From: an uncultured Selenomonadaceae bacterium
Lineage (GTDB): Bacteria > Bacillota > Negativicutes > Selenomonadales > Selenomonadaceae
DNA length: 64,000 nucleotides
Direction of reading: 5' to 3'
Assembly (NCBI GenBank): GCA_902778455.1
Contig: CACYXR010000009.1
Span: forward strand, 91,757-155,756
Both the position numbers and the translations under genes were made by a program. Within the stretch, counting starts at the first letter, position 1; the number at the start of each line of letters is the position of its first letter. Shown in pieces: positions 37,492-47,363 of the stretch. Below the pieces are notes generated by a model. It searched no databases. It was not told the DNA's origin and saw only the letters and a list, made by a program, of their open reading frames with translations.

Positions 37492-37726
37492 GACCGACGC
37501 CTTCCTTTGTCTTTATAACATTCTTATTATATCTACTTATTATATCACATTATACCAGTTTAATTCGTATATAAGTTCACACGGTATTGACATGTACAAA
37601 CATTTGCTCCGTTATTATATATCAACGCGGCCTTCCTTAAAATTGCCTTAAAAGTCGCGCAAATCCCTTTCCTTTTCTTCCCGGAAACGATAATATATAG
37701 GAAGAAAAACCGAAGGAGGGACTAAG

Positions 37727-38416
37727 ATGGACGAGAAGACGCGAATTTTCATCGTGGAGGATGAGAAGCGCATCGCGCGTTTTTTGCAGATGGAGCTGGA
37801 GCACGAGGGCTTTGTCACGGCGACGGAGTCCAACGGGCGGCGCGCTTATGAGCGGATATTGCAGGAGAATTACGATCTTGTGCTGTTGGATCTGATGCTG
37901 CCGGAGATGGACGGGCTGGCCATTTGCCAAAACGTCCGCAAGTTGTCGGACATTCCGATCATCATGCTGACAGCGAAGGACGATCTCGAAGACAAGGTAC
38001 AGGGGCTCGACATCGGCGCCAACGACTATATGACGAAGCCCTTCGCCATCGAGGAACTGCTGGCGAGGATTCGCGCGGTGCTGCGCGCCCATAAGCCGGC
38101 GGAAGCCACACCGGACGGGGAAATTCTCGTGACGCGGGATCTCGTGATGTACCCGGAACGGTACGAGGTCAAGGTCAAGGGCGAGCCGGTGGAGCTGACG
38201 AAGAAGGAATACCAGCTTCTCGAATATCTTCTTCGGAACAAGCGCACCGTGCTGTCCCGGGACCAGATTCTTTCGACAGTCTGGGGCTACGATTATATCG
38301 GCGACACGAACGTAGTGGACGTTTACATCCGTTATCTTCGCTCGAAAATTGACGAACGCTTCGGCGAGAAATATATCCACACGATGCGGGGCGTAGGCTA
38401 TGTCATTAAAGATTGA
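37727..38416 (+). CDS. OmpR/PhoB-type response regulator
   Basis: 229 aa: receiver domain with phosphoacceptor Asp55 (LVLLDLMLPEMDG), MLTAKDD and MTKPF, then a winged-helix DNA-binding domain (ELTKKEYQLLEYLLRNKRTV, DTNVVDVYIRYLRSKIDE). Overlaps the kinase start by 17 bp; acts as its partner. GAGGG precedes the ATG. Confidence 0.96.
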   Translation: MDEKTRIFIVEDEKRIARFLQMELEHEGFVTATESNGRRAYERILQENYDLVLLDLMLPEMDGLAICQNVRKLSDIPIIMLTAKDDLEDKVQGLDIGANDYMTKPFAIEELLARIRAVLRAHKPAEATPDGEILVTRDLVMYPERYEVKVKGEPVELTKKEYQLLEYLLRNKRTVLSRDQILSTVWGYDYIGDTNVVDVYIRYLRSKIDERFGEKYIHTMRGVGYVIKD

Positions 38417-39908
38417 TAGGCTTCGCGTTTCAACGAAGCTGATGCTGGTCAACGCGGCAATCCTGATCAGCATCCTGCTGTTGACGAGCCTTCTGACCGT
38501 TGCGGGGCTCTATTTTTCCGTCTACCATCAGGCGGAAATGGAACTGCAGCGCTGTATTACCGAGGTTCGCCGCTCCATGGCGCGCTCGGAGACGATGCGA
38601 GATGAGGAACTGCCGGAACCGATGCCTCCGGAGGCAAGGGAATGGGTGCTGCGGCAAAATCCCAACTGGGTGCCGCCCCCTCCGTTCCTGCGGCTTTTGT
38701 ACCGCGAGGGCGTGCTGACGCCCGGTGTGGTGCTTCGCGTCGTGACCGCCGACGGACGGAAGATTTTCGACAGCGCTTTGCACTATCCGACCATCGAAGA
38801 GGTCGCGTCCCACACGATTCCCGATCCGCCGTTCTGGGCGAACGCGGAAATGCAGGTCTCGCGTTTCGACAATTTCTATATGTACTATGAGCCTTTGACG
38901 CTGTCCTGGCGCGGTGAGGAATATCAGCTCCACTTCATCCGCATGATTACGGCGGAGCGCGACTTCCTGCGCTCGCTGGGGCACGGGCTGATCCTGACAA
39001 ATCTCCTCGGTGTCGCCATCGCCCTTCTCGCCTGCTTTTATGTCAGCCGCCGGGCGCTGAAGCCCATCCGTGACATCACCGAGGCAGCGCGTGCCATCGA
39101 GGTTTCCGATTTGAGCCGCCGCGTCGCGATGCCCGCCGCGAAGGACGAGCTTTCGGAGCTGGTGCAGACGATCAACCACATGCTGGACCGGTTGGAGTCC
39201 GGCTTCGAGCAGCAGCGGCAGTTCGTTTCGGACGCGTCCCACGAGCTTCGCACGCCGGTCACGGTCATGCTCGGATACTCGGATATGCTGAGCCGCTGGG
39301 GACGGGAGGACGCGGAGACGCTGGACGAGGGCATTTCCGCCATCCGCACCGAGGCGGAGAACATGAAGGCGCTGATCGAGCGGCTGCTGTTCCTCGCAAG
39401 GGCCGACCAAAAGCGGCAGGTGTTGAAAAAAGAGCAAATTGATTTTCAGGAGCTGCTGGCGGACGTGGCGAAAAAGGCCGACCTGGTCAAGGGCGACCAC
39501 AAGCTGGTCCTCGAAGCCAACGATCCGGGCACGATTTTCGCCGACGAGGTGATCATGCGGCAGATGCTCCGCATTTTCATCGAAAACGCCTTCAAATACA
39601 CGCCGACGGGCGGCACGATCACCCTGTCCTCGCGGAACGAAGGAAACGCGCTCCGCGTCGAGGTGCGCGACACCGGTATCGGAATCGCGCCCGAGCATCA
39701 GGAGAAGATTTTCGAGCGGTTCTACCGCGTGGACAGCTCCCGGTCGAAAATCGGGGAGGGTACAGGAACGGGCGGCACCGGCCTCGGCCTCTCGATTGCC
39801 CGCTGGATCGCCGAGACGCACGATATCGGGATAAAGCTGGAAAGCGAGCCGGGCAAGGGGACGACGATACGTTTATCCATACCGCTGGCGGAAGACACCG
39901 AAACATAA
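38400..39908 (+). CDS. Sensor histidine kinase
   Basis: 502 aa. Two membrane helices flank a periplasmic region of about 140 residues, then HAMP (LKPIRDITEAARAIEVSDLS), HisKA with His281 (SDASHELRTPVTVMLGY) and HATPase (FIENAFKYTPTGG, DTGIGIAPEHQEKIFERFYR, GGTGLGLSIARWIAETH). Resembles ArlS-type kinases. ATG 38400 lies within the regulator gene. Confidence 0.96.
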   Translation: MSLKIDRLRVSTKLMLVNAAILISILLLTSLLTVAGLYFSVYHQAEMELQRCITEVRRSMARSETMRDEELPEPMPPEAREWVLRQNPNWVPPPPFLRLLYREGVLTPGVVLRVVTADGRKIFDSALHYPTIEEVASHTIPDPPFWANAEMQVSRFDNFYMYYEPLTLSWRGEEYQLHFIRMITAERDFLRSLGHGLILTNLLGVAIALLACFYVSRRALKPIRDITEAARAIEVSDLSRRVAMPAAKDELSELVQTINHMLDRLESGFEQQRQFVSDASHELRTPVTVMLGYSDMLSRWGREDAETLDEGISAIRTEAENMKALIERLLFLARADQKRQVLKKEQIDFQELLADVAKKADLVKGDHKLVLEANDPGTIFADEVIMRQMLRIFIENAFKYTPTGGTITLSSRNEGNALRVEVRDTGIGIAPEHQEKIFERFYRVDSSRSKIGEGTGTGGTGLGLSIARWIAETHDIGIKLESEPGKGTTIRLSIPLAEDTET

Positions 39909-39958
39909 AAAAGCAGCCGCAAGGATTTTTCATTTTCCTTGCGGCTGCTCTTGTTTTT
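39907..39958. terminator. Bidirectional terminator
   Basis: AGCAGCCGCAAGGA paired with TCCTTGCGGCTGCT between convergent genes, T-rich on both ends. Confidence 0.82.
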
Positions 39959-39963
39959 ACGCT

Positions 39964-42051
39964 TCAAAGGATCGGGCAGGAATCGAGGAAAAACTCGAAT
40001 TCGTCGATGGGCATCGGCTTTGCGAACAGGAAGCCCTGGATGTTGTCGCAGCCTGCCGAGCGGAGGAATTCAAGCTGGAATCTTGTTTCTACTCCCTCGG
40101 CCACCGTGACCATGCCGAGGTTCTGGGCAATGCGGATAACGCCCAGGAGAACCGTCGCGGCGCTGGAGCTTGGCTCCAAGTCTCCGAGGAAGCGCATATC
40201 GAGCTTCAGCACATCCAAAGGAATATCCTTCAGCATATGCAGCGACGAATAACCGCTGCCGAAGTCGTCCACGTGGAGCTTGAAGCCTGCCTTGCGGAGC
40301 TTCTCGGAGGCGGTAATCAGCTGCTCCGGATCGTCCATATAGGCGGTCTCTGTTATTTCCAGCCGCAGCATCGACGGCGTCAGGTCATATTTCTGCAGCA
40401 GCGACAACAGGTCGCTGACAAGATCGGGCTGGAACAGGTTGACTCGGGAGACATTGACCGAAATCGGGATCGGCGCAAGGTCGCGTTCCCGCCTGTCGGC
40501 GAGATAGCGGCAAGTCAGCTCCCACATATAATGGTCGAGATTCGTGATGAAGCGGTTGTGCTCGAACAGCGAAATGAACCTGCCCGGCTCGATGATTCCC
40601 TTTTCCGGATGTTTCCAGCGGACAAGAGCCTCTGCGCTGACCGGCTTCTCAAAATTCAGGCTGTAGATCGGCTGGAGGTAAAGCACGAAAGCGCCTGTCT
40701 CCAAAGCCTTCTGCATATCGTTCAGGATTTCCTGCTCGGCGAGTATGGCTTCACGCATCGGCTCGTCGTAATACGCATACCGCTTGTTGAAATTCCCCTT
40801 GATCGTAGAGCGCGCCAGATTCGCGCGGTCGCACATGGCCGAAATATCCGCTTCCCTGTCGACAATCGGATAGATGCCGGTATGAATGACGAGATTGTAA
40901 GCGAGGCCGAGGTTATCGGACAGGAACCGCTGGCTTTGCAGCAGCCCTTCGAGGTCGAAATCCTCCTCGCGCATGCAGAATGCAAACACATCGCCGCCGA
41001 GCCGTCCGCAGGCGCCTTTGCCGAGGACCTCGCGGGCCGTGGACGCGGCCAGCTGGACTAGGATACTGTCGCCGACCTGCGTGCCGTAAACGTCGTTGAT
41101 GATCTTGAAGCGATCGATATCGAAGGTGCCGAGCACATATTTCTCATCCGGATGCTCGTCGAGGATACGGCGCACCGAATGGAAAAAGGTATCGCGATTG
41201 GAAATGCCCGTCAGACGGTCCAGGCGTTCATGGGAAAGCTCCGATTCACCGCCTCGCTCCGTTTCCAGCTCCTGCGTATCGACAATCAGGCAGACCAAAG
41301 GATGCCCGCTGTCCTTTTCCATATAATATTCGCCGAGGCAGGAAAGCGTCAGCGTCTGCCGGTCCTGCCGCTGCACGTGCATATAAAACGCCATCGGCAT
41401 TTTTTCCTCGGCGATCATGCCGACGGACATGCGGAAGCTGTCAAAATTGTCGTTCGGGATTGTTGTCAAAAGATCGGATCCCGCCGAGACAAGCGCGTTG
41501 TATTCCCTCGCGGTGTAGCCGCAGAGCATCGCGTAGGTCGGCGTGAAATACAGCGTCGACAGCGTGCCGTCCTCTGCCGATTCCTCGAGGACGATAATAC
41601 CGCTGTCGATGGCCTGGCTGCGCGAAAAAATGAACGATTCCAGGCTGCCGGGCACGATATCTGTCTCCTTGCGCGGCAAATTCAAAAGATCCTCGGCCAT
41701 TTGCAGAAGCAATGCCATCCGGTAAGGTTTGTACGCAAAGCGGGTCGCGCCGAGCCGTGTCGCCTTCAGGTTGACGTCGTCCTCCGGCGACGCGGACAGC
41801 ATGATAATCGGCAGCTCGCGGAATTTCGGCGAAAGACGCAGACGAACCAGCAGCTCCAGCCCGTCCATGCGCGGCATCAGAATATCCATGAAAACCAGCG
41901 ACGTATCCGGGTTGCGCTGCAGAAAGGCCAACGCCTCAACGCCGTCCGCCGCCTCATAAACGTGATTATAATCGTTGAGTGTCTGACGAATCAACGAACG
42001 GCTCGTATCGTCGTCATCCACGATCAGAATCTTCTTTTCCTTGTTGTCCAC
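39964..42051 (-). CDS. REC-PAS-like-GGDEF-EAL response regulator, probable c-di-GMP phosphodiesterase
   Basis: 695 aa. Receiver domain with Asp56 (SLVFMDILMPRMDGL), a PAS-like middle (LYFTPTYAMLCGYTAREYNA), a GGDEF domain whose motif is GGDVF (RLGGDVFAF), so cyclase activity is doubtful, and an intact EAL domain: EALVRWKHPE, ISVNVSRVN, EITETAYMDD, DDFGSGYSS, KLDMRF, EGVETRFQ, IQGFLFAKPMP. Likely a c-di-GMP hydrolase controlled by phosphorylation; no kinase is adjacent. Confidence 0.93.
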   Translation of the reverse strand: MDNKEKKILIVDDDDTSRSLIRQTLNDYNHVYEAADGVEALAFLQRNPDTSLVFMDILMPRMDGLELLVRLRLSPKFRELPIIMLSASPEDDVNLKATRLGATRFAYKPYRMALLLQMAEDLLNLPRKETDIVPGSLESFIFSRSQAIDSGIIVLEESAEDGTLSTLYFTPTYAMLCGYTAREYNALVSAGSDLLTTIPNDNFDSFRMSVGMIAEEKMPMAFYMHVQRQDRQTLTLSCLGEYYMEKDSGHPLVCLIVDTQELETERGGESELSHERLDRLTGISNRDTFFHSVRRILDEHPDEKYVLGTFDIDRFKIINDVYGTQVGDSILVQLAASTAREVLGKGACGRLGGDVFAFCMREEDFDLEGLLQSQRFLSDNLGLAYNLVIHTGIYPIVDREADISAMCDRANLARSTIKGNFNKRYAYYDEPMREAILAEQEILNDMQKALETGAFVLYLQPIYSLNFEKPVSAEALVRWKHPEKGIIEPGRFISLFEHNRFITNLDHYMWELTCRYLADRRERDLAPIPISVNVSRVNLFQPDLVSDLLSLLQKYDLTPSMLRLEITETAYMDDPEQLITASEKLRKAGFKLHVDDFGSGYSSLHMLKDIPLDVLKLDMRFLGDLEPSSSAATVLLGVIRIAQNLGMVTVAEGVETRFQLEFLRSAGCDNIQGFLFAKPMPIDEFEFFLDSCPIL

Positions 42052-42217
42052 GTCCCCACCTCTTTCTGTTTGGCGCCCTTTCGGAAGAACGCCATTGACA
42101 GATTACCTTAAGGACATTTTCGACGCCATGCGAAAAAATCCTTCCCGCCGCCGCAAAGATTTTCAAAGTTTTTTCAGATATATTTTCATTTATTTTTCAG
42201 GTTCTCCTTCCCGTCCA

Positions 42218-42246
42218 TTGATTTTCTCATAAAAATGCAATATAAT
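42218..42246 (+). promoter_or_regulatory. Promoter of chemoreceptor 2
   Basis: TTGATT, 17-bp spacer, TATAAT. A TTTTTCAGGTTCTCC just upstream (42194) resembles the start of the parS extension but has no parS. Confidence 0.7.
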
Positions 42247-42344
42247 TAAAGTTAAATCACCATAAGTGCGGGAAAAAATATAGGCTTCAGGAAGGAGGCT
42301 TCGCGTTTTTTGAGACATAAGGCCCGCGGAAAGGATAATTACTA

Positions 42345-44048
42345 ATGAATAACGTAAAAGTAGCATTTAAAATTCTGCTTCTCGTCGTGATTGCATTAGT
42401 CGGCATGGTAGTCATCGGATTCCGAGGATGGTCCGGATTGTCGAAGGCCGGCAATGACATGACGAACATGTACGAGAACAATTTGCAGGCCATTGCTCTC
42501 CTCGGCGATGAGATCGAGGCCATGCGCGTCATCCAGGTCCGCACGTACCAGGCAATCGCCGACCCTGCCCGCTACGCGGAAGTCAAGAAAGGCGCCGACA
42601 AGAAGGTCGGAGACTACGAGAAGATTTGGGGAAATTATGAGAAGCTGGCAGCCACCATGCCGGATCTTGCCGGACAGGTCACCCAGTGCAAGTCGGCATG
42701 GCAGAAATATCGCGCTTCTTATGAGAGCACCATGAAGGCCGCCGAGTCGGGCAACACCGCCACCGGCCTCGCCGAGTACAACCGCAGCATGAAGCAGGCG
42801 ACGGTCGACCTTCGCGACGGCCTCGCGAAGCTGCTGAAGGCCACCGAGGAACACGCGGCAGCCATCGACAAGCAGAACGACAAAGACAACGCAGCGGCAG
42901 TCCTTTCCATGGGAATCATCACCGTAGTTGCCATCGCGCTGCTCCTGTTCCTCAGCATCATGCTGATCAAGGCGATCACATCGCCGCTTTCCGACATGAT
43001 CGAGCTCGCGAACAAGCTGAAGGACGGCAACTTCCATCGGACCGGCGAGCGCACCGACCGCGGCGACGAGTTCGGCGACGCGCAGCGCGCGCTGTTCGAT
43101 ATGCGTGAGTCCCTGAACAAGTTCATGAAGGAAGTGGCGCAGTCCACGAACCAGATTGCCGCTGCGGCGGAAGAGCTGACCGCGAATTCCTCCCAGACGG
43201 CGAAAGCGGCCCTGCAGGTCGCAGAGAACGTCACCGAGGCCTCTTCGCAGGTCGCGGTTCAGCAGGAAGCCGTGGACAGCGGCAAGGAACGCATCGATAC
43301 CATTTCGGGCGCTGTGGACGGCATGCGCATCGAGGCGCAGCAAGTCGCGGAGAACTCCAACTCGGCGGCGCAGGAAGCGGCGAACGGCAGCGGCGAGGTC
43401 GCATCCTCCGTCGCGCAGATCAAGAACGTCGAGCACACCGTGCAGGAGACAGCGGAGCTGGTCGACAAGCTCGGCGAACGCTCGAAGGAAATCGGCATGA
43501 TCGTCGATACGATCGCGGGCATTGCGGGCCAGACGAACCTGCTGGCGCTGAACGCGGCTATCGAGGCGGCACGCGCCGGCGAGCACGGCCGCGGCTTCGC
43601 GGTTGTCGCGGAGGAAGTCCGCAAGCTGGCCGAGCAGTCCCAGACGGCGGCCCAGCAAATCGCCGACCTGATCGGCGCAATCCAGAACGATACCAGCAGC
43701 GCAGTCGCCGCGATGCAGGAAGGCCGCACGGCGGTCGTCGAGGGCGCCCAGTCCGTCGAATCGCTGCGCGAAGTGTTCGACCATATCCAAAATCTGATCG
43801 AGCAAGTCTCGGCGAAAGTGCAGGCCATGTCGGCGTCGGTCGCAGGCGTCTCGAAGGAAGCCGAAGGCGTTGCCCAGGAAATGCAGAACATCGACAACGG
43901 CGCGAAGCGCGTTGCCGACGAGATGCAGTCCGTCTCGGCGGCGGCGGAAGAGCAGTCCGCTTCCTCCGACGAAATCTTGTCCGCCAGTTCTTCGCTGGCC
44001 AAGCTCGCGACGGATTTGCAGAACGAGCTGAAGAGGTTCCAGTTCTAA
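42345..44048 (+). CDS. Methyl-accepting chemotaxis protein, four-helix-bundle sensor
   Basis: 567 aa. N-terminal helix ([20 protein letters not shown]), 4HB_MCP-like helical extracellular domain about 35-185, membrane helix ([20 protein letters not shown]), HAMP and a signalling domain with [20 protein letters not shown] and [20 protein letters not shown]. Unlike the 28561 receptor it senses through a helical bundle. Confidence 0.95.
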   Translation: MNNVKVAFKILLLVVIALVGMVVIGFRGWSGLSKAGNDMTNMYENNLQAIALLGDEIEAMRVIQVRTYQAIADPARYAEVKKGADKKVGDYEKIWGNYEKLAATMPDLAGQVTQCKSAWQKYRASYESTMKAAESGNTATGLAEYNRSMKQATVDLRDGLAKLLKATEEHAAAIDKQNDKDNAAAVLSMGIITVVAIALLLFLSIMLIKAITSPLSDMIELANKLKDGNFHRTGERTDRGDEFGDAQRALFDMRESLNKFMKEVAQSTNQIAAAAEELTANSSQTAKAALQVAENVTEASSQVAVQQEAVDSGKERIDTISGAVDGMRIEAQQVAENSNSAAQEAANGSGEVASSVAQIKNVEHTVQETAELVDKLGERSKEIGMIVDTIAGIAGQTNLLALNAAIEAARAGEHGRGFAVVAEEVRKLAEQSQTAAQQIADLIGAIQNDTSSAVAAMQEGRTAVVEGAQSVESLREVFDHIQNLIEQVSAKVQAMSASVAGVSKEAEGVAQEMQNIDNGAKRVADEMQSVSAAAEEQSASSDEILSASSSLAKLATDLQNELKRFQF

Positions 44049-44073
44049 AATCCAAAGCAAGACAAAAATCCCG

Positions 44074-44107
44074 AAGCTGTTGCAAATCAACGGCTTCGGG
44101 ATTTTTT
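44074..44107. terminator. Bidirectional terminator
   Basis: AAATCCCGAAGC/GCTTCGGGATTT stem, then T6. Confidence 0.82.
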
Positions 44108-44128
44108 GCTGCGGTATTGATTCGTTTC

Positions 44129-44626
44129 CTATTTCACATAATGGATGCGCTTCGCGTCGTAGCGATCTTCCTGCGGCCTGCGCTTTGCCGGATATCCGAA
44201 AGCCACGATCGTGAACGCCTCAAGATTCTCCGGCATATTCACGGCCTTCGCCACCTTCGCCATCTGCTCCTTATGAGGCGCGGTGCCGATCATCACGCCG
44301 CCCAGGCCCAGCGCTTCCAGCTCCAGCAGGATGTTTTCCGTGGCGATTGCGCAGTCGATCTCGGCGAACTCCGGCACGTTAAGACCTTCCTTCCGATAGG
44401 CGACGACAATCGCCGCCACCGCGTTCCTGACCGGACCGGCGTAGGGCGTGGCATTGCCGAGCTCCTGCAGCACGTCCTTGTTCGTGACAACGAAGAACTC
44501 CCAAGGCTGCTGGTTTTTCGCCGACGGCGCGGCAAATGCCGCCCGCAGCACCTTGTCAATCTTCTCCTCTTCCACCGGCTTCGGCTCAAAATGCCGGACG
44601 CTGATGCGCGTGAAAATGGTATCCAT
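44129..44626 (-). CDS. Nitroreductase family protein
   Basis: 165 aa FMN-dependent fold: MDTIFTRISVRHFEPKPVEE, LRAAFAAPSAKNQQPWEFFV, and C-terminal PYAGPVRNAVAAIVVAYRKE, IDCAIATENILLELEALGLG, GVMIGTAPHKE. Reduces nitro compounds, quinones or flavin with NAD(P)H; substrate unknown. AGGAGG seven bases before ATG 44626. Confidence 0.92.
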   Translation of the reverse strand: MDTIFTRISVRHFEPKPVEEEKIDKVLRAAFAAPSAKNQQPWEFFVVTNKDVLQELGNATPYAGPVRNAVAAIVVAYRKEGLNVPEFAEIDCAIATENILLELEALGLGGVMIGTAPHKEQMAKVAKAVNMPENLEAFTIVAFGYPAKRRPQEDRYDAKRIHYVK

Positions 44627-44711
44627 ATCTTTTCCTCCTTTTTCGTATTCCATTGGAAAATCTTTTGTCAGCAACTTCCCTCAAAACAAAATCGTCTTTG
44701 CAGTGATGCCG

Positions 44712-45179
44712 TCACACTACAGCCAGCAACACCAGCGGAATCAGCAGCAGCACCCAGTATGGCCTTCGCTCATAGGAGGGAATTGCTTCCTTCATGATCA
44801 TCTGCACAAAAATGAAATTTGACATCACGAGGAAAAACATCCCGCGATTATTGAAGAACTTGCCCATCACCTCGTAGTGGCTCATCCCATAGGAGCCCGA
44901 CATCCATTGGCTGAGAAGCGAAAGCAGCAGCACCGACACCGTCAGTCCGAGAAAACTCGGCACAATCACACGCCGCAAATATTCGGCGTCGGCGATTCCC
45001 TTTTGCCGATGCTGAAGCATGAAGGGCAGCGTACAGGACACCGTCGAGATCAACACCAAAAGCGCCGCGACAAAAGGCAGCCGCTGCAGGTTGGCCACGA
45101 ACACAAGCAGGTTAAACAGCAACATGAACTTTCCGAAGATAAAAATTTTCCTCGGATCGTAATATTCCTTCCAATCCAT
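44712..45179 (-). CDS. Small integral membrane protein, unknown
   Basis: 155 aa with four hydrophobic segments (FMLLFNLLVFVANLQ, FVAALLVLISTVSCTLPFML, FLGLTVSVLLLSLLSQWM, YWVLLLIPLVLLAVV). ATG 45179 has GGCGGAGG upstream. No recognised family. The 283 bp upstream (45180-45462) hold only the rsbW-like gene's terminator. Confidence 0.7.
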   Translation of the reverse strand: MDWKEYYDPRKIFIFGKFMLLFNLLVFVANLQRLPFVAALLVLISTVSCTLPFMLQHRQKGIADAEYLRRVIVPSFLGLTVSVLLLSLLSQWMSGSYGMSHYEVMGKFFNNRGMFFLVMSNFIFVQMIMKEAIPSYERRPYWVLLLIPLVLLAVV

Positions 45180-45411
45180 CAAAAAACCTCCGCCCTTCCG
45201 TTTTTCTGCCATAAGTATTCGCCGCAGACGGGGGGTTCTCCTTCCTGCGCCATGCAAAAAAATGGGGGATTGTGCTGTAATTTAACAGCTACGTAAGAAC
45301 AATCTTTACCTCCCCTTCGGCGTCCGCGCCGTCATGAAAGCAAACCAGGACGGGACGGCGAGCCTCCGCATCGAAGATAGCCGGTCCTTCCCGCAAGATA
45401 AAGGACATAGC

Positions 45412-45444
45412 AAAACGCCGACAGCATCGAACTGTCGGCGTTTT
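45412..45444 (-). terminator. Terminator of the RsbV/RsbW-like operon
   Basis: AACGCCGACAG/CTGTCGGCGTT stem flanked by A4 and T4. Confidence 0.75.
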
Positions 45445-45462
45445 CTGCTGCAGCCGCAAAAT

Positions 45463-45885
45463 TTATTGTCCGTTTTTTCCGATGACCTTGCGAACGGTCA
45501 GGATATTTTTTCCGTCCTTGTACTCATAATACGCTTCATCCACGATTTTTTTCACGAGGAACACACCGAGGCCGCCTATGGGACGCTCGTCAATCGGAAG
45601 CGTCAAATCGGGATCGGGTTTTTTGAGCGGATCGTAAGGAACGCCGCCATCGATAAACGAAAGCGTCAACCCTTCCGGTCCCTCGCCGCCGCTTCGCCGA
45701 ATGACAGCGAAGCCGCCCGGCTCCGAATAAGCGTAGCTGGCGATATTGACAAAAATCTCCTCCGTCACCAATTCAATGTGCATCCGCTCCCGCATCGGAC
45801 AGGCGTCCGTCAGCGTACCGGTTGCGAAGTCGATGACCTGCTGCAGGTTGTCCACCTTTGCCTCAACGCGAAGCTCGTCCGCCAT
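45463..45885 (-). CDS. RsbW/SpoIIAB-like ATP-binding protein (anti-sigma or switch kinase)
   Basis: 140 aa HATPase_c_2 fold: RMHIELVTEEIFVNIASYAY (N-box), LSFIDGGVPYDPL, GGLGVFLVKKIVDEAYYEYK (G-box). Such kinases phosphorylate a STAS partner, here the gene directly upstream. AGGGAGGG before ATG 45885. The target may be a sigma factor or another process; no sigma gene is adjacent. Confidence 0.88.
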   Translation of the reverse strand: MADELRVEAKVDNLQQVIDFATGTLTDACPMRERMHIELVTEEIFVNIASYAYSEPGGFAVIRRSGGEGPEGLTLSFIDGGVPYDPLKKPDPDLTLPIDERPIGGLGVFLVKKIVDEAYYEYKDGKNILTVRKVIGKNGQ

Positions 45886-45905
45886 AGCGAGCCCTCCCTT
45901 CGCGT

Positions 45906-46205
45906 TCACCGCTCGATCTGGAGAAGATCGTCAAAGCCGGTCATGGCAAGGACTTCCATCACGGCGTCCTGCACATGACGCATCGTCATCGTTCCCTGCT
46001 TATTCATGCGCTTCTGCGCCATCAGGAACGTGCGAAGCCCCGACGAAGCGACATACGTCAAATCCTTGCAGTCAAGGACCAGCGACGTAACATCGGTCAG
46101 CGACGCCTCCAGCTCTTTCTCGAAATCAGCGGCGGCCACCGTATCCAGCCGCCCGGAAAGGAACATCGTCAGCGCGTTCCCGTTTTGCTCTTTTTTTATC
46201 TCCAT
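45906..46205 (-). CDS. STAS-domain anti-sigma-factor antagonist (RsbV-like)
   Basis: 99 aa: LSGRLDTVAAADFEKELEAS, VLDCKDLTYVASSGLRTFLM with the phosphorylatable Ser in the SSG motif. Partner of the kinase 20 bp downstream; an RsbU-like phosphatase is at 47893. AGGAGGGA before ATG. Confidence 0.92.
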   Translation of the reverse strand: MEIKKEQNGNALTMFLSGRLDTVAAADFEKELEASLTDVTSLVLDCKDLTYVASSGLRTFLMAQKRMNKQGTMTMRHVQDAVMEVLAMTGFDDLLQIER

Positions 46206-46280
46206 AAAGACTCCCTCCTGATGATTATCTTCTAATATAATAAAGCAGAATGAAGTTTCATGCAATAGGCTCAAAAGAAA

Positions 46281-46485
46281 AAGACTTTCGCACAGGAAAT
46301 AAAGGAAACAATGAATAAGTCAATTCATGCACCTGTCGAGGGATTTTTTCGTCAAGCAAGGAAGATGGTGTGAAGGCGTAGCATCGCTACGTCGAATACC
46401 ATCTGACGCGGCATGACGGAAAAAGAACCGGCAGGGGCGTGGAGGGACTTGTTCAGTGTTTCCTAAAGTACTGTGCGAAAGTCTT
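46281..46485 (-). terminator. Terminator hairpin of the GNAT gene, split by a MITE-like insertion
   Basis: AAGACTTTCGCACAG (46281-46295) and CTGTGCGAAAGTCTT (46471-46485) are perfect 15-bp complements, and the plus strand has an A-rich flank that gives U-rich RNA on the minus strand. The repeat at 46302-46465 lies exactly in the loop. Confidence 0.65.
46302..46465. repeat. MITE-like repeat, copy 2 (complete, about 164 bp)
   Basis: Left end AAGGAAACAATGAATAAGTC, right end GGACTTGTTCAGTGTTTCCT (imperfect inverted repeats). Inside, AATTCATGCACCTGTCGAGG then GATTTTTTCG, and a nested hairpin GATGGT...CGTAGC-ATC-GCTACG...ACCATC. The core GGCGTAGCATCGCTACGTCG is shared with copy 3. Confidence 0.8.
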
Positions 46486-46500
46486 CCCTGATCTCAAGCG

Positions 46501-47136
46501 TCAAAAAATCTGTCCCGGCAATACCTGTTTTTCCTTCGGCGGAAATGTCTTTTCGTAACGCTCAAACGCATCGGGGTTTTCCTCCGCGACGAAATAGCAG
46601 CGAGGCGGCGCGTACTCGCCGCGCACCGAAGCAAGCGCGTCGGGAACCAGTTCCCTGCACAGGAAGAACGAATCGTCGGCGCCCTCCGGCAACCCGTGAT
46701 AACGGACGCCCTTTGACGACGCGACTACGAATCCGCTCTTGCCGTAAAAGTCGATATTGCCCTCAAAGCAGAGAGCCTTCGCGCCGTATGCCGCCGCCTT
46801 TTCCAGCGAATAGTCCAGGAGCTTCCTGCCGTAGCCCTGCCGCTTGTATTCGGGCGCAATGCAAATAGGCCCCATCGTCAGGATCGGAAACGATGCGCCG
46901 TCGTCGCAGCGGATTTCCGCTTTCACGAACACGTTCTGCCCGATGATCCGCCCGTCCTTCTCCATCACGAAGTCGAGCTCCGGCACGAACGCCTCGGCGT
47001 CCCGCAGGCATTTCAAGACAAAATGCTCGACGCAGCCGGGACGATAGACGTTCCAAAAGCTCTCGCGGACAAGATTCTCAACCGTCAGAAAATCCTCGGA
47101 AGTTTCCCTGCGAATGATATAGTCATGTTTATTCAT
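46501..47136 (-). CDS. GNAT family N-acetyltransferase
   Basis: 211 aa. IRRETSEDFLTVENLVRESF, VFVKAEIRCDDG, GPICIAPEYKRQGYGRKLLD (acetyl-CoA binding motif A with Q-x-x-G-x-G/A), ALCFEGNIDFYGKSGFV. The C-terminal 50 residues are an extension (RGEYAPPRCYFVAEENPDAF). The substrate is unknown. Confidence 0.9.
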   Translation of the reverse strand: MNKHDYIIRRETSEDFLTVENLVRESFWNVYRPGCVEHFVLKCLRDAEAFVPELDFVMEKDGRIIGQNVFVKAEIRCDDGASFPILTMGPICIAPEYKRQGYGRKLLDYSLEKAAAYGAKALCFEGNIDFYGKSGFVVASSKGVRYHGLPEGADDSFFLCRELVPDALASVRGEYAPPRCYFVAEENPDAFERYEKTFPPKEKQVLPGQIF

Positions 47137-47363
47137 TTGTTTTGCCTCCTTAATGTCAATCCTTTTACTGACGGATTGGCGGGAGGCTCGCAGACTGTTC
47201 CGTAAGCCTCCCGCTTACAGCACAATCTCCGTTGTGAAAATAAGGTTCTTCAAAAAGACACTCCTAAAAAATAAAGTAGGTCAAGAAAATTCCTCTTGCC
47301 GGAATTATAACGCCAAAGCGCGTTTTTCGTCAATGCAGGAACTAACTTTACATCGCCATGAAT

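Noticed and set aside
42194..42210. Fourth parS-type extension
   Set aside because: Only TTTTTCAGGTT matches and no palindrome follows.
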